Shown: in pieces, positions 33,769 to 44,711 of the stretch
Numbering within the stretch: the first letter of the stretch is position 1
How the letters are laid out: every line of letters starts with the position of its first letter
Source: Kalaharituber pfeilii
Taxonomy: Eukaryota; Ascomycota; Pezizomycetes; Pezizales; Pezizaceae
Reading direction: 5' to 3'
DNA: 64,000 nt
NCBI GenBank assembly: GCA_015179045.1
Contig: WHUZ01000008.1
Coordinates: 1,240,001 to 1,304,000 of the forward strand
The notes under the pieces: generated by a model
Database searches by the model: none
What the model saw: only the letters and a program-made list of their open reading frames with translations
Told to the model about the DNA's origin: nothing
Position numbers and translations under genes: made by a program

Positions 33769-36700
33769 CTAATGATCCGTAACCCCCAGTCCTGCATTCC
33801 CCTTCTCTTCCTGTTCCCTAATACATCCACTACAAACCTCCCATCCGCACCCCCCCTCCAAGCAAAACCACATCTCAATCTCTCCTCCACTATTCCCTTC
33901 TTCCTCCCCCCTCTTGCCACCTCCAACAATCCCACATCCTTTACATGTCCTCTTCCGCCTTGCTGCCCTCCCTACTGCCATTTTGAGCCTATGCTCCCGC
34001 TCAATGACGCCTCCTCCAATCCGCGGTATTGAGTATGGTATATACACATATGTCGGAGCCAACACTGCTGGACGAAATGATGTATGCTGTGGGGAAACCT
34101 TGCGGGGTGTTTGGACCGCTTGTACGTTTTTTTGAGTAGCTGCAGTAGGGGATGATGGGCCTGAGGATACATATATTAGCTTGCCAGTTGCGAAGGTAAT
34201 TTGGGCAGGAGGAGGAGCCTGGATTGGGGCTGGAGGAGGCGCAGGAGCACTGCATGCGGAGGGGCGTGAATCACTGCAGGCCGAAGATCGACGAACATTC
34301 GAATCGGAAGGCCGGCGTTGCGTCTGTATTGGGCTAGGTGGGGTGGGAGTTGAGCTTGGAGCTACCGTTCGAGTGGATGGGAATTGTGTTTTCTGACTTT
34401 GGCCCTCATTTTGAGGGCACGCCTGCGGGATATAGTCAGGTTTATGGCTAGGCAATGTACTTGAATGGTTGACACCGCTCGAGTTTGAGTGCAGACTGGG
34501 GCTCCTAACGGGACGCGGGGATGCTGGAAGTGATACTTTCTGCCCCGGGGCCACAAGCCGCCGGGGGATGGACTGTGATTTATCAAGCTGTGGCTGGTTC
34601 TTCTGCTGTAGCTGCTTCGGTTCAATAGGTGAAGGATGTTGTGATACCAACCAGGGCACCAATTGTTGCGGTGTTTCTGGCTCTTGCTGCTGTTCTATAG
34701 GCGGTGGAGGTAGCGGAATTCGAGATGGCTGGGGAGGAGGCGATAATACCTGGGGTTCAGGCGATAACCCTTCATTAATATCACTATCACTCAGGCTCCC
34801 TCTTGATGACCGAACTGACAGCTTCCTAGATAGATAGTCGAGCTCCATTGAAGCTTCAGAGTCCGCACCTGCTACCGTTCGCGGAGACGGGCATGGTGAC
34901 GTGGACGACTGTACCCTTAGCTCTGGAACCGCCCCTGCGGACGTTATCTGGTACTGCGGTGTCCTGAATGGGATTGGAGGCTCCCTCTTCGGGACCATAA
35001 ATGAGGGATCATCTAACACAGGATTTCCTAGATTCCCTGCTGATGATAGTGGACCTGTAAAGGCTTCAACTACCACAGGCTTACTTATCGACTTATCTCG
35101 TATTGGAACATACGGTTTATACCCTGGCGAGCTGGGAGAACGCCTTAGCCCACCAAGCATTAGGTTTGGAAGGGGTGTTGCAGGTGGCTGTAGCGGTGGA
35201 AGGGCCATCAGCAGCGGCCGAGAAAGCGACGAGGACTGATTATCTGTGGCCGTGTTTGATAGATTTGGCGACGGTGGCTCCTCATATATTATCCGGGGAG
35301 GAGGTGCTCGAATCCGAAGGGCATCTTCAAGAAGCACCGGTATAAAGATTTCGGTTGCGGGGCCAACAACGAGGCGTGCCTGAACTGGGCTTGTAACATC
35401 ATTTCGTGAAGGGGAACTTGTGTTTATTTGCGGAGGCTGCGGAAGTGTGGATGGTGGTGGCGATGGAGGTGGGGGTAACAGTGGCGAGAGCTCTGGTGGA
35501 CTTATTGGAGATGGTGATGTTGGAGTTGGAGGTGCACAATCCGAAGGGTTGAGGGAGGACCGAGGAGAAAGTTCTGGAGAAATATCCAGAGACCTATCCG
35601 ATGACCCTTCTAGCGACCCCTGGAAGCTGGAATTTTGAGGTAAGCTCGGTGCCGGTGATGATGACGTCTCTGACCCCAACCAGATTTCTGTCCCCCTGAC
35701 AGTCCGCTGAGGGATCAGCTCAAACATGACATCCCCATAAGTTATGGTATTCATCGGTTGTAGATGTTGCTTACTATTAGAAGTAGGCACAAGATGGCGG
35801 TGATCATCTACCTCATCTTCATATTCCGACATCTCAACATCGCTTTCAGTGCCGCTGTCGGTATCAGAATCGTCCTTAAAAGCGATTATCGCGCTAACAG
35901 GCATCGAAGGCGTAGCAGGAGAGTCAAATGATGACTCAGAATACGTCTCAGGATCCGAATCCTCATCACTGTGTCCTACTGTCCAGTATTCTTTCTTCTC
36001 TTTTAACACTTGCTCCTCGTAAGGCGAACCTCCGATATCCTCAATTTCTACCGCCCCTCCTACCTCGTTTTCTTTCTCCTGCTTCTGGCTGTCATCATCG
36101 TTATCACTCTCACTGCCATCTTCCTTGCCATATTCATCACACTCTGAGTCAGAAAAGGTCGAGCGCGGAAGTTCTCCCACTACCCTAATCGAGTATATAC
36201 CACTTCCATCGAATGTACAAGTTTCCGGTAACGAATACGACCTCCTCCTGTGCTCCCAAACAGTAGTAGCCATACTCCTTCTCCCAATACTCCTCGGCTC
36301 CAGCGGAGTATGAACCAGAAACCCATCTTCTACCGAACTAGACTCATCGTCAGTTTCCTGAAAGGTGTCCGCTCGCTGAACTTCTGCTTGGCTCAACCTT
36401 GTGTTTTGTTCTGGTAATGACACTGCCGATACTATTGCAGAAGGGCTCTTGAGATACATCATACGTTGATGTAACATTCCGTCATTATTCTCTAGATATT
36501 CCTCGTTCCTCCATTCCTTTGAAATTTGAGCCATTTCGTGCATATTGCTGGCCTCCGTAAGCACAATGGGCTTCGACGGCTTTCCTATCTTAGACCTGTC
36601 GACTGGGCCCCGCCGTTGAGTATAATACGACGCCGGTTTAAACTCCTGTTTTAGCAGCTTCTGTGTTCTGATAGAATGCCTTGCCCTTTGCCTTGCTTTC

Positions 36701-38031
36701 TTCTTTCTCTCCAACATCGCTTTCATTTTATTCTGTATTCTCACGCCAAATGTTGGTGTAACGGGAGAGGGTATCCACTGGGGCATATCAGTCGTTGGAT
36801 TTGCGCCAGGGTCAGAGACAGCTGATTGTGGGCCGTTGAGAGGCATAAAAAGAATTTTATTATTAATAACAGGCTTTAGATTGGGCAACTTCCTTTCTTT
36901 AGGCAGCCGGCCCGTAGCCTCGAGGTGCTCTTTAATCAGTTTCCTTAAGTCTACAGGCGGTCCTGCCACGGCGGGAGCTTGCACAGAAGGTGGTGGGAGA
37001 GGAAGAGCTATTCCTAGCTGTTCAAACATCTCATGGTCATGGTCTGGCGAGTCTGGAGTCGTATCCCGATGTTCGGCCGGGTCATCATCAGGGAGCACGA
37101 GGGCTGCCGAATGAGCTGCATGTGAGGATTGCATAGGTGATTGTAGATATATATCATCTACAATTGGGGATGATGCGAGTGCAGCAAATGCACACTGTAT
37201 CTCTTTCTCTACCTGGGCCTCTGTGATATCCATAGATATTCCATCAGTTGACCGGTCTGCTGTCACTGCTGTTGATACATTCCCAATGGCCTCAGCGGTA
37301 TTCATAGTCAATCCACTAGATGACTTGCCTGCTTGCACTGCAGCTGACGTATTCCCAATGTGTGGCGAATTTGCGGCCGAGTTGGCCGCACTAGAGATGG
37401 GGGAGGCATGTAACGTCGGTGGGGTTCCCGGAAGCGATTCTATAATTGGCAGCTGAAACCTCTGTATGGCTGGAGTTGGAGGATGGCTTTGAGGGAGTTC
37501 ACTTACTGGCCGGTCGGCTCCTACCATCTTGAAGTATGATATTGACGGCGATAATGGAGACACCGGCTCGTGTATTGTTGCTGAAAGGACATAATCCTGT
37601 TCAGGATATGTGTCCTCCAATGTTTCTTCTGGACATGACTGGATTGTGAAGTTCTGTTTTGACGGTGACTTGAGCCTATCAATTGATTTTGAATGGCCAT
37701 GACCGAAGACCGATCCATAATATGAAAGCCCTCGTGATGCTGGAGGCGTTGGAGGCTCTCCATCACTGCCGGGGCCACTTGTCCCAGGCAGTTCCCCGTC
37801 CGATGTCGGACTAACAAAGCCAGAAAGCCTGTTTTCCTCCTCCACTGCAGCCAACTCAAGGTCAAAGTTGAACACGGCCGGCGAGAGCTCGGGTGGCCAT
37901 TGTTCATAAGGAGAGAGCTGACCCGAGAATGTTGACCGGGCGGCTGATCCAGACGAGTACCCGTCGTATGCTGAACTCTGTGCGAGAGTTGGGGAGTCGA
38001 TGTCGAGGTAGAGAAATGGAGTTTTCGGCAT
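33769..38031 (-). CDS. Large Ser/Pro-rich protein with C-terminal Cys cluster, 1420 residues
   Basis: A single uninterrupted frame from ATG at 38031 to 33769. Most of the protein is predicted disordered: Ser/Pro/Thr-rich, with acidic tracts (about 650-760, for example SESDNDDDSQ and DSDTDSGTESDVEMSEYEDE), a basic patch around 430-460 (KMKAMLERKKKARQRARH) and proline-rich stretches (PPPSPPPSTLPQPP). The end has a likely metal site: CKGC (1363-1366), then CLEGGC (1390-1395) and CSGC (1400-1403), six Cys in pairs after the basic segment GRAARRKRT. The N-terminus MPKTPFLYLDID is short and ordered-looking. I know no enzyme with this layout; it resembles uncharacterised conserved fungal proteins and might be regulatory. 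It is divergent in content from the repeat DNA on its left. Confidence 0.75.
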   Translation of the reverse strand: MPKTPFLYLDIDSPTLAQSSAYDGYSSGSAARSTFSGQLSPYEQWPPELSPAVFNFDLELAAVEEENRLSGFVSPTSDGELPGTSGPGSDGEPPTPPASRGLSYYGSVFGHGHSKSIDRLKSPSKQNFTIQSCPEETLEDTYPEQDYVLSATIHEPVSPLSPSISYFKMVGADRPVSELPQSHPPTPAIQRFQLPIIESLPGTPPTLHASPISSAANSAANSPHIGNTSAAVQAGKSSSGLTMNTAEAIGNVSTAVTADRSTDGISMDITEAQVEKEIQCAFAALASSPIVDDIYLQSPMQSSHAAHSAALVLPDDDPAEHRDTTPDSPDHDHEMFEQLGIALPLPPPSVQAPAVAGPPVDLRKLIKEHLEATGRLPKERKLPNLKPVINNKILFMPLNGPQSAVSDPGANPTTDMPQWIPSPVTPTFGVRIQNKMKAMLERKKKARQRARHSIRTQKLLKQEFKPASYYTQRRGPVDRSKIGKPSKPIVLTEASNMHEMAQISKEWRNEEYLENNDGMLHQRMMYLKSPSAIVSAVSLPEQNTRLSQAEVQRADTFQETDDESSSVEDGFLVHTPLEPRSIGRRSMATTVWEHRRRSYSLPETCTFDGSGIYSIRVVGELPRSTFSDSECDEYGKEDGSESDNDDDSQKQEKENEVGGAVEIEDIGGSPYEEQVLKEKKEYWTVGHSDEDSDPETYSESSFDSPATPSMPVSAIIAFKDDSDTDSGTESDVEMSEYEDEVDDHRHLVPTSNSKQHLQPMNTITYGDVMFELIPQRTVRGTEIWLGSETSSSPAPSLPQNSSFQGSLEGSSDRSLDISPELSPRSSLNPSDCAPPTPTSPSPISPPELSPLLPPPPSPPPSTLPQPPQINTSSPSRNDVTSPVQARLVVGPATEIFIPVLLEDALRIRAPPPRIIYEEPPSPNLSNTATDNQSSSLSRPLLMALPPLQPPATPLPNLMLGGLRRSPSSPGYKPYVPIRDKSISKPVVVEAFTGPLSSAGNLGNPVLDDPSFMVPKREPPIPFRTPQYQITSAGAVPELRVQSSTSPCPSPRTVAGADSEASMELDYLSRKLSVRSSRGSLSDSDINEGLSPEPQVLSPPPQPSRIPLPPPPIEQQQEPETPQQLVPWLVSQHPSPIEPKQLQQKNQPQLDKSQSIPRRLVAPGQKVSLPASPRPVRSPSLHSNSSGVNHSSTLPSHKPDYIPQACPQNEGQSQKTQFPSTRTVAPSSTPTPPSPIQTQRRPSDSNVRRSSACSDSRPSACSAPAPPPAPIQAPPPAQITFATGKLIYVSSGPSSPTAATQKNVQAVQTPRKVSPQHTSFRPAVLAPTYVYIPYSIPRIGGGVIEREHRLKMAVGRAARRKRTCKGCGIVGGGKRGEEEGNSGGEIEMWFCLEGGCGWEVCSGCIREQEEKGNAGLGVTDH

Positions 38032-40559
38032 CTTGAGTGATGAATTAGTAGTAATTAGGATGTATATAGTATATCTCTATCGAAGAGAGCTGTCTGAATG
38101 TCAACGGAGGTCCTGCCACATTCCCTAATTAAATTGTAACCGAGTGTTCGGGGTTGATGACTTCCGGCCTCAATCAACCTGGTGAAAGCAATACACAGTA
38201 TCGCTGCACTGGTTAGCACCGAGGCCTCACTTTCTTGCCAGTAACAAATGAATATTGAAAGAATCAGAAAATCCGTGTCCACAAATCAGTATCCAGATTT
38301 GCGCAGTGGTAAATGGATGCAGCAAATCAGCGAACAAAAATACAAATAACAAGAAAGAACAGCTGGAAAGCGGCAAACAAATTAGAGGCTGTATGGGGGG
38401 AAATTTTCGGGGAAAAGTGAAATAAAACAAAGACTGAGAGGAACAGAATAGAAGAGGGCCAGGAGGCATAGGAGTAAAAAAAGAGAGAGTGAGGGTACAT
38501 CAGCAGGAGGAGCTGGGGGGAGCGAGCAGTCAGGTCAGACGACACCTGCGACTTCCGCATACGGCAGGGCCGCAAATTTGGAGGGCAGGCAAGCCGCCCA
38601 ATCGCAAACGGGGGTAGCCGGAGGACTGCGATGTCTGCTGCGGCTGGTGCGTGGGAAGCATCTGGTATCCCCCGTGTGCACATGGGAACGCAGCACTCTA
38701 CTGTACCACCATAACCACCATAGGAAAGATGCTACGGCATATCTGTGTATGGCGATAGTGATATTAGTTGCATGTTGCTATTTTCATCGCCAGTTATCCG
38801 CCCGCTGGGTAAGCTTGGCGTTAAACGTGGCAAGGACCCCTGCCTCTGAAGGCTGAGGATGTCATCATCACCATCACCTGCGCGCACTTGCGAGCAATTG
38901 TCCAACCGGTTCGAATTCCTGAACTGAATGACCTCTATCCCGCGCACAAGTACAGCTAGCTAGCTAGCTTGCGGTTGCAACTGGGTACATGTCTTGACCA
39001 TAGCAGTTCCTAGCTATGAACTCAAGATTGATCGTATTGCACCGCGTTAGATATTCCCTTCCAATGCGTACCTAGCAATTGTACGTCATCGAAGCTATAG
39101 CCTCGAGCTCGGCGCTTGCGCAGCCGGATTACCCATAAACCAAGTCCCAGATCACTTCTTGAAACCGTCGTGATGTGAACAAAAAAAGATCCTTGGTATT
39201 AACGTATCTCAAGGACGGGGGCAAGGTATGCAACACGACATCATCCACAGTGCCGAGCTGGTAATTGGAAGCAGTTGCGGGTTATAGGTATGTATACTTA
39301 AGTATAGTCTTGAGCTGGCTATGTTTAATGTCAATATTTGCTAGTACCAATATATATCCGTTCAGTACCTAGAAAGGACGTACATCACACCAAGATAGGA
39401 TATCCCGGAGGTCCATAGTTCACGCCCCACATGGCAATTGTTACACTGGTCCCCAACCAGAGTAATTGACCTCTTGACAATGTCGTTTTGCAATATCCTA
39501 CATTATACAAGAACGGCTGGAAGCGCCCACTGGACATCCACCCCGTTTGCCAAGACTTACCGCCTGCTACCCTCGCATATCCCAAAGCACACACCGAGTG
39601 CCTCTACTAGTAATTAATTCTCCCTCCCTTCTAGAAGAGTTAGGTGAAGGAAGTATCGTGATGAGGTGAGATTTTAGCATGCCTCGGTTCACTAAGAAGC
39701 TTGAAGGTTAGGTAATATAGGTAAGTTGCACATCTTGGGCCTTGAGCTCTGTGGCAAACTCCCCCAATGTGCCTTCCAAGCTTTGTTCCCCTGGCCTGCA
39801 ACGCTTATTCAAGCGCAATCTGGACGCTGACTGAATGTGGAAGCACCGAAATTGGAAGGAGCGAAATGCCGAGATTTACCCAAAGCGGAAGTAGGCAAAT
39901 GCTTCGAGACCCCCCCCCGTCCTCTGCCTTTCTTTCCTCCCTTCCTTCCTTATTTCTTTCATTCTTATTTTCTCCATTTCCTCCCGCTTCCCTCATCCCC
40001 CCGACGCCTCGTTCTCCTCTTCAATCTCCCCTCCCGTCCTTCCCCCGTGTGCTGATGCCTGTGACACACACTAATTACCTAGAGCATCAATTTTCTTGGA
40101 CCAATCTTCGACAATAGCATAGCAACAGGGGGAGTTGATGCTCGACCGCGGCTATGTGTGCCCCACTATGTACCCCGCAAAACACCACGCACCAAAGCTG
40201 GGGAATTGATGTTCTTGGCTTATGATAACCCGTTCACAGTTAACTCGTATGTCTTTCCTGAAAACCCTACATTGCTGCAAGTTTCACTACAGAGCAAGCC
40301 ATGGCTCCTGAAACTAGTTGCAGAATAGCCACGAAGGGAATCAACTACCTACAAGCTATGGTGATAAATGTACCTTGGGCTCCCAAAACGCTGGCGGAAG
40401 TCTGGGGCTTTTGTAGTTCGCAGAAGAGTGCTCAAATTAAGTGCCGCTATTTCCACAACCTATCCTCGTTTTCAGCAGAACATGGATCTTATTTTAGGTC
40501 AATATTACTCCATTATCATTCAGAACTCGATACATACCGAAAATATCCTTCACGGAATA
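38032..40559. promoter_or_regulatory. Upstream region of the 1420-residue gene; polypyrimidine tract at 39909-40045
   Basis: No supported coding region. The first part (38032 to about 38560) presumably holds the promoter and 5' UTR of the minus-strand gene starting at 38031. At 39909-40045 the plus strand is almost entirely C and T, including CTTCCTTCCTTATTTC and similar, a tract able to form unusual DNA structures. Short frames at 39385-39594 and 40301-40567 have no recognised family. Confidence 0.35.
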
Positions 40560-41306
40560 CCACTTAGATGGTAAACGTTACCTCACATACCCATCTGATA
40601 ATCACGGCCTCCGCTTCCTCCCCGAGGCCTAATCCCTCCAACCCCTACAAATGGCCTGCGGGCGAGCACATACTTGGCCAAGATCTTCCCCAGCCCCTCG
40701 AAACCGCCGAATATCGTCTAGTATCTCTTACCATCCCCCTTCCATCATTGTTCTCTCCATTAACCTTTTCCAGAATCACCTCATGCTCCGCATTCCGACC
40801 CCGCTAAATCCTTCCCCTTCTATCAAGATGCACTTGGCCTTCGCACTGTCTTCTCCATGGACACTGGCGGGCCTGGACAATATACTACCTCAGCCACACG
40901 CCCACTCCCGTGACGCCCTCCAATCCACCTACGTACCCCACCTTTGCGACCCTCGGTACTCAGAAGGGACTATTAGAGCTTTATCACTCTTACCCCGGAC
41001 ACGCTCCGGAAAAGGGTAAGGAGCGTGCGTACCACTCTGGAAACACGCCTCCCTATGGATTTGGGCATATAGGGTTTACGGTACCTGACGTACAGGCGGC
41101 AATTGATAAGAATACTAAGGATATATCCAGCACCGAAGGTGATTAAGCCATTGGGGGAGACAAGTGTAAAGCCAATGGGAGCCCCAGAAAGCGTGAGAGA
41201 GGAGGAGGTCGCGGAGGCGTATAAGAAGGTATTTGCGCAATTGGCATTTGTGGAGTATCCAGATTGGTATTGGGTTGAACTGGTGCCGCAAATTGTGAAG
41301 ACGTAA
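40560..41306 (+). pseudogene. Glyoxalase I (lactoylglutathione lyase) pseudogene
   Basis: Consecutive frames give NHLMLRI, then DPAKSFPFYQDALGLRTVFS, WTIYYLSHTPTP, GLLELYHSYPGHAPEKGKE, HSGNTPPYGFGHIGFTVPDV and finally VAEAYKKVFAQLAFVEYPDW then YWVELVPQ. These are the landmarks of a fungal glyoxalase I half-domain in order: the N-terminal DPxxSxxFY, the metal-ligand Glu in LLELY, the GFGHIGF ligand segment and the WVELV end. At least three frame changes are required and the usual DPDGYW reads EYPDWYW. A GTCTAG..TTCCAG segment (about 40720-40772) may be the ancestral intron. The functional enzyme isomerises the methylglyoxal-glutathione adduct. Confidence 0.75.
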
Positions 41307-42390
41307 GGATGCGAGCCATGAGCCTCTATGTCGGTAAAATGTTAATACAAAAATATTTGTTTTGAAGTCTCTGGACTGTATTTTGGGAAAGTCAACCTGA
41401 AATGTATGTGTGTCTTGATACTTCCCATAACCTCAACGTTTACCAACTTGTGGATCGAAGGCTACTAAGTATGGACGTAGCAACAGCTCTTCAACCGCTA
41501 CATAAACAAAAATCACACGTGTATAGGTGGATAGTTCGAGAGTCAAAAACCGCAGGACATTGCTAGTCGTGTTTTGGTGCTGCATAAGCGCAGCATTATC
41601 ATTGCGCAGGCAAGATATCTTTATGTTTACTTGCCACTTACATGGCAGAATGTGTTGAGGTGCTGGAGACCAGTAAGGATGCCCGCCCTCCCGACAGGAT
41701 CCTGGTGCAGTGGAGCAATACCAGAAGATAGCAGAAGAGATAGGCGTTGCTTTTGGCTTTGACGATCCGGAACGGAAATAGTCCATAAATCTATGACTGA
41801 CCTCATGATACAAAATTGCTCTCTGGAGGTTTTCCGCGGCAGTTAGTATTATCCTGCGCATCGGCGGGAACCGTACTTCAAACAAGGGATCATGGGGAGT
41901 GAGTGGAACTCTTGGAAAAGCGTGGATGCAAAAGTTTTTTTACGGGTAAACAGAGTCGCTACACATGTCATATCTGGGTTGTAGTCATATTTCTTCCCTG
42001 TCATTAGTGGTATGGTATACACTATGAATCTTTTGTCTTTTTTTGTATTTCTTTAAATATAATATATTTTTTTCTCAACGGCATATTTTTGCCTCTCCAT
42101 TGCTGTAAGTTCCTACTTCCTATTTTCATCATCCATCATGGCATCCTGGGACTTGGTAATATTTCATGATGAATATTTTTTTCGTCCTCTCTAGATAACA
42201 CATAAAATACATTTTCATACTCGTACATTATATAATTGGAAACTTCAGCAAGGGAGCATTTTGGAAAGAAAGAAAAGACGCTATATAAATCGGGAGACTG
42301 TATGAAAGGCTGTATTATAATCGGTATCATGGGCCGTTATTCTTAAGTGATAATGCATATGATCATGGTAGAACAGAAAAGACAACATTT
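41307..42390. other. Gene-free stretch
   Basis: One short plus-strand fragment near 41706-41780 reads GAVEQYQKIAEEIGVAFGFD then DPERK and stop. It looks protein-like but has no assignable gene. The rest is intergenic and includes the 3' flank of PEX19. Confidence 0.35.
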
Positions 42391-43708
42391 CTATTGAACG
42401 GGACACGAATTTTCCGCGTCCGGTGGGATATCTAGCCCTTCACTCATGCCTCCCATCAGCTCTGCAGGCGGAGACCCTGCTGCTTGCATCTATTGTCCAA
42501 TTGTTAGCGGGCTCTTATTACAATGCCCCCCGCCCGAACTGATTCTTCAATCTCGGGACACATAAAAAACTCACCTTCTGCATCTTCTCCACGATATACT
42601 CCCTATCCGTCGTGCTCGAGTCCCTATACGTCGGCTCCTCAAACTTCCTACAAATATCCTTGACGTGCTCGTACTGTTCCCAGTACCTGTCAAGCTCCTC
42701 CTTGGGCAGTTTTGTCTCGTTGCGCTCAAGCCACTCTGGATACTTGTCTGCAAGCTCCCGCATGGGTTCGTAGAGGATCTCCTTGTTGGTCAACTGCTCC
42801 ATCATGTTGAGAAGCATTTTTGAAAAGTCCTCTTCGGTGTCGCCAGAGAGGCCGGACATAGAGCCCATCTGCTTGAGCATCTCAGCGAGGAAGTCATCGG
42901 TGTCGGCAGAGGAGTCAGCGATGTCAGAGGTGATGGTCTCGGTGGAGGTGTGTAGACGCGACATAGTACGGTTGATGGTGTCGCTGAAGGATGCGGGAAC
43001 AGGGACGGGGTTAGAGGCAGCGGCGGCAGCGGCTACATCAGGTGGAGAAGTGGTCGAATCCGGCGGCGGTGGGGCAGAGGAAGCGGCATCGGAGAGTTCT
43101 CTGACAAGGTGCTCGAATTGTTGTTGCAGTTCGGGCTAGGTAGGAAGAGGGGAGGAAAGCAATTCGGAGTTAGGAATGAAAGTTAAATTGGAGTGGAGGG
43201 AGAGAGGGGGTGAAGAGTAGGCATGGGGATTTTCCCGAAGGAAAGTATAAAGATGAATGGGGAACTCTATTAAACAAGAGGGACGAACCGAGCTCTCAAG
43301 CTCCCCCAGCAAATCTGCCATACCCTTCTGCAGCTGTTTCGCAAAGTCCTCTTCTGAACCATCATCGTTACTCGGTGGGCCAGATCCACCGCCGTTGCTC
43401 CCAGTTGCGCTTGCTCTCGGCGCCGGATTTGCAGCTTCATTGAATTCGTCAAGGAGATCTGGGCGGCCCAGTATGTAGGTTAGGTTGAGGTTAATGGACA
43501 GGGGAGCCATGTTTGCGGAATGAATTCTGGGGAGGAATGTGGAAATAGCATACATACCGTCCAGATCATCGTCCTCCGAACTGTCTTCGTCCTCGTCTTC
43601 GTCCTCAACTGTTGGATGCCTTGCCGTTGGCGGCGGTGGTTGTTGTGAAGATAGGCTGGTTTGCGAGGCACCTCCGGCTGGGGTGGTACTTGATGTTGAT
43701 GAGGTCAT
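42391..43708 (-). CDS. PEX19: Peroxisomal membrane protein import receptor Pex19, 4 exons, 326 residues
   Basis: Exons (minus strand) 43708-43558, 43458-43289, 43135-42575 and 42489-42391 join in frame. The N-terminus is disordered and acidic (DEDEDEDSSEDDDLD), as in Pex19, where it binds Pex3. DLLDEFNEAA and EEDFAKQLQKGMADLLGELE follow. The C-terminal cargo-binding domain has ILYEPMRELADKYPEWLERN and KYPEW-type helices, and KLPKEELDRYWEQYEHVKDI. The last exon gives MQAAGSPPAELMGGMSEG and ends SCPVQ, a CaaX farnesylation box (Cys323). Pex19 is the cytosolic chaperone and import receptor for peroxisomal membrane proteins. Length and order are normal; the start is chosen at the ATG giving MTSSTSS, because the longer frame upstream is UTR-like. 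Confidence 0.93.
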
Positions 43709-44711
43709 CTTGAAGACGTTATAGTGAATTAAGAAAGCTTGCTGATCTCCGTGGAGAAGATGGGAGATGACATAGAGGACACCAGAGAACTTGAGATGTC
43801 CGGATGTCAGCGCTGAAAAGTGTCGAGATCCGGGAAAGGTTTGCGGTACCTTAACGTGGAGTGAGGTGAGATCAGCTGTGGCAGGACCGAGCTGTGGCAA
43901 CTAGTCGTCACGTGCAAAGGGGCCGAGGTGCGAGGCTGCGGGGTGGGGGCTGTGAGAGCGCCAAGACACACCCAGCTCCAAAGCCGAACCTGAAAAGTCA
44001 ACCAATGTACGGAGTAGTAGTGCTAAAATCTAACGAGGTGGAGAAAGATTCAATGATTCGCCCAACTTGCTTTTTGACACAACGTTACCCTCAAACCCTG
44101 CGCCCCCACCCCCGACAGGATTAAAAATGTCCGTTTGGGCCGGGAGAGGAAGGGGGTTAAAACCAAGCACTTTTGTATTTCAAGGAAAATTAGCTTACCC
44201 CCAGCTTTCAACCCTGGCTTTCAAGCATGGAGTATGTACATAGGGGTCAAACCAATCCATCCATCCATCCATACCTCCTTCCTTCCGTCCTTCCTTCTTT
44301 CCCTCCTTCCCTAAGTACTTACTATACTTATCATCAACCTGTTTCTCATTTCCCCGCAAAGACTATGCATCACTAATTATCCAAAACAAAACAAAAGAAA
44401 GGAAAGAGAAAAAATAAAAATTAAAAACATATTTATATAAAAATAAAGCCCCGTTCCCCGCCACATGCATGCCCAAACTTCCCCGACTTCGATCTCCATT
44501 TGCAAAACCCTGTGGCTGTGATGGCGAGCAGTGATCCTTTCATCATTTCTAGATATAGATTATTTCTCCAGAATAATTTTCTAACCCACCCCGGTCAAAA
44601 ATACAACTTTATATAACAACCATCCTATAATTGCAAATATCATAGCCTCCAAACAAAAAAAAAAAAAAATTAAAATAAAAAAGGAAAGAAAAGAAAAAAG
44701 GAATCGTACTC
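43709..44711. promoter_or_regulatory. Intergenic region: PEX19 promoter side and helicase 3' flank
   Basis: Contains the PEX19 upstream region (43709 to about 44130). It also holds a simple repeat block at about 44255-44325 (ATCC units running into CTTC/CTTT-rich sequence) and A-rich sequence at about 44380-44700, likely the 3' UTR of the minus-strand helicase. No other gene is supported. Confidence 0.4.

Noticed and set aside
38900..38930. GGTTCGAATTCC resembling a tRNA T-arm
   Set aside because: The upstream 60 bases cannot form a cloverleaf.
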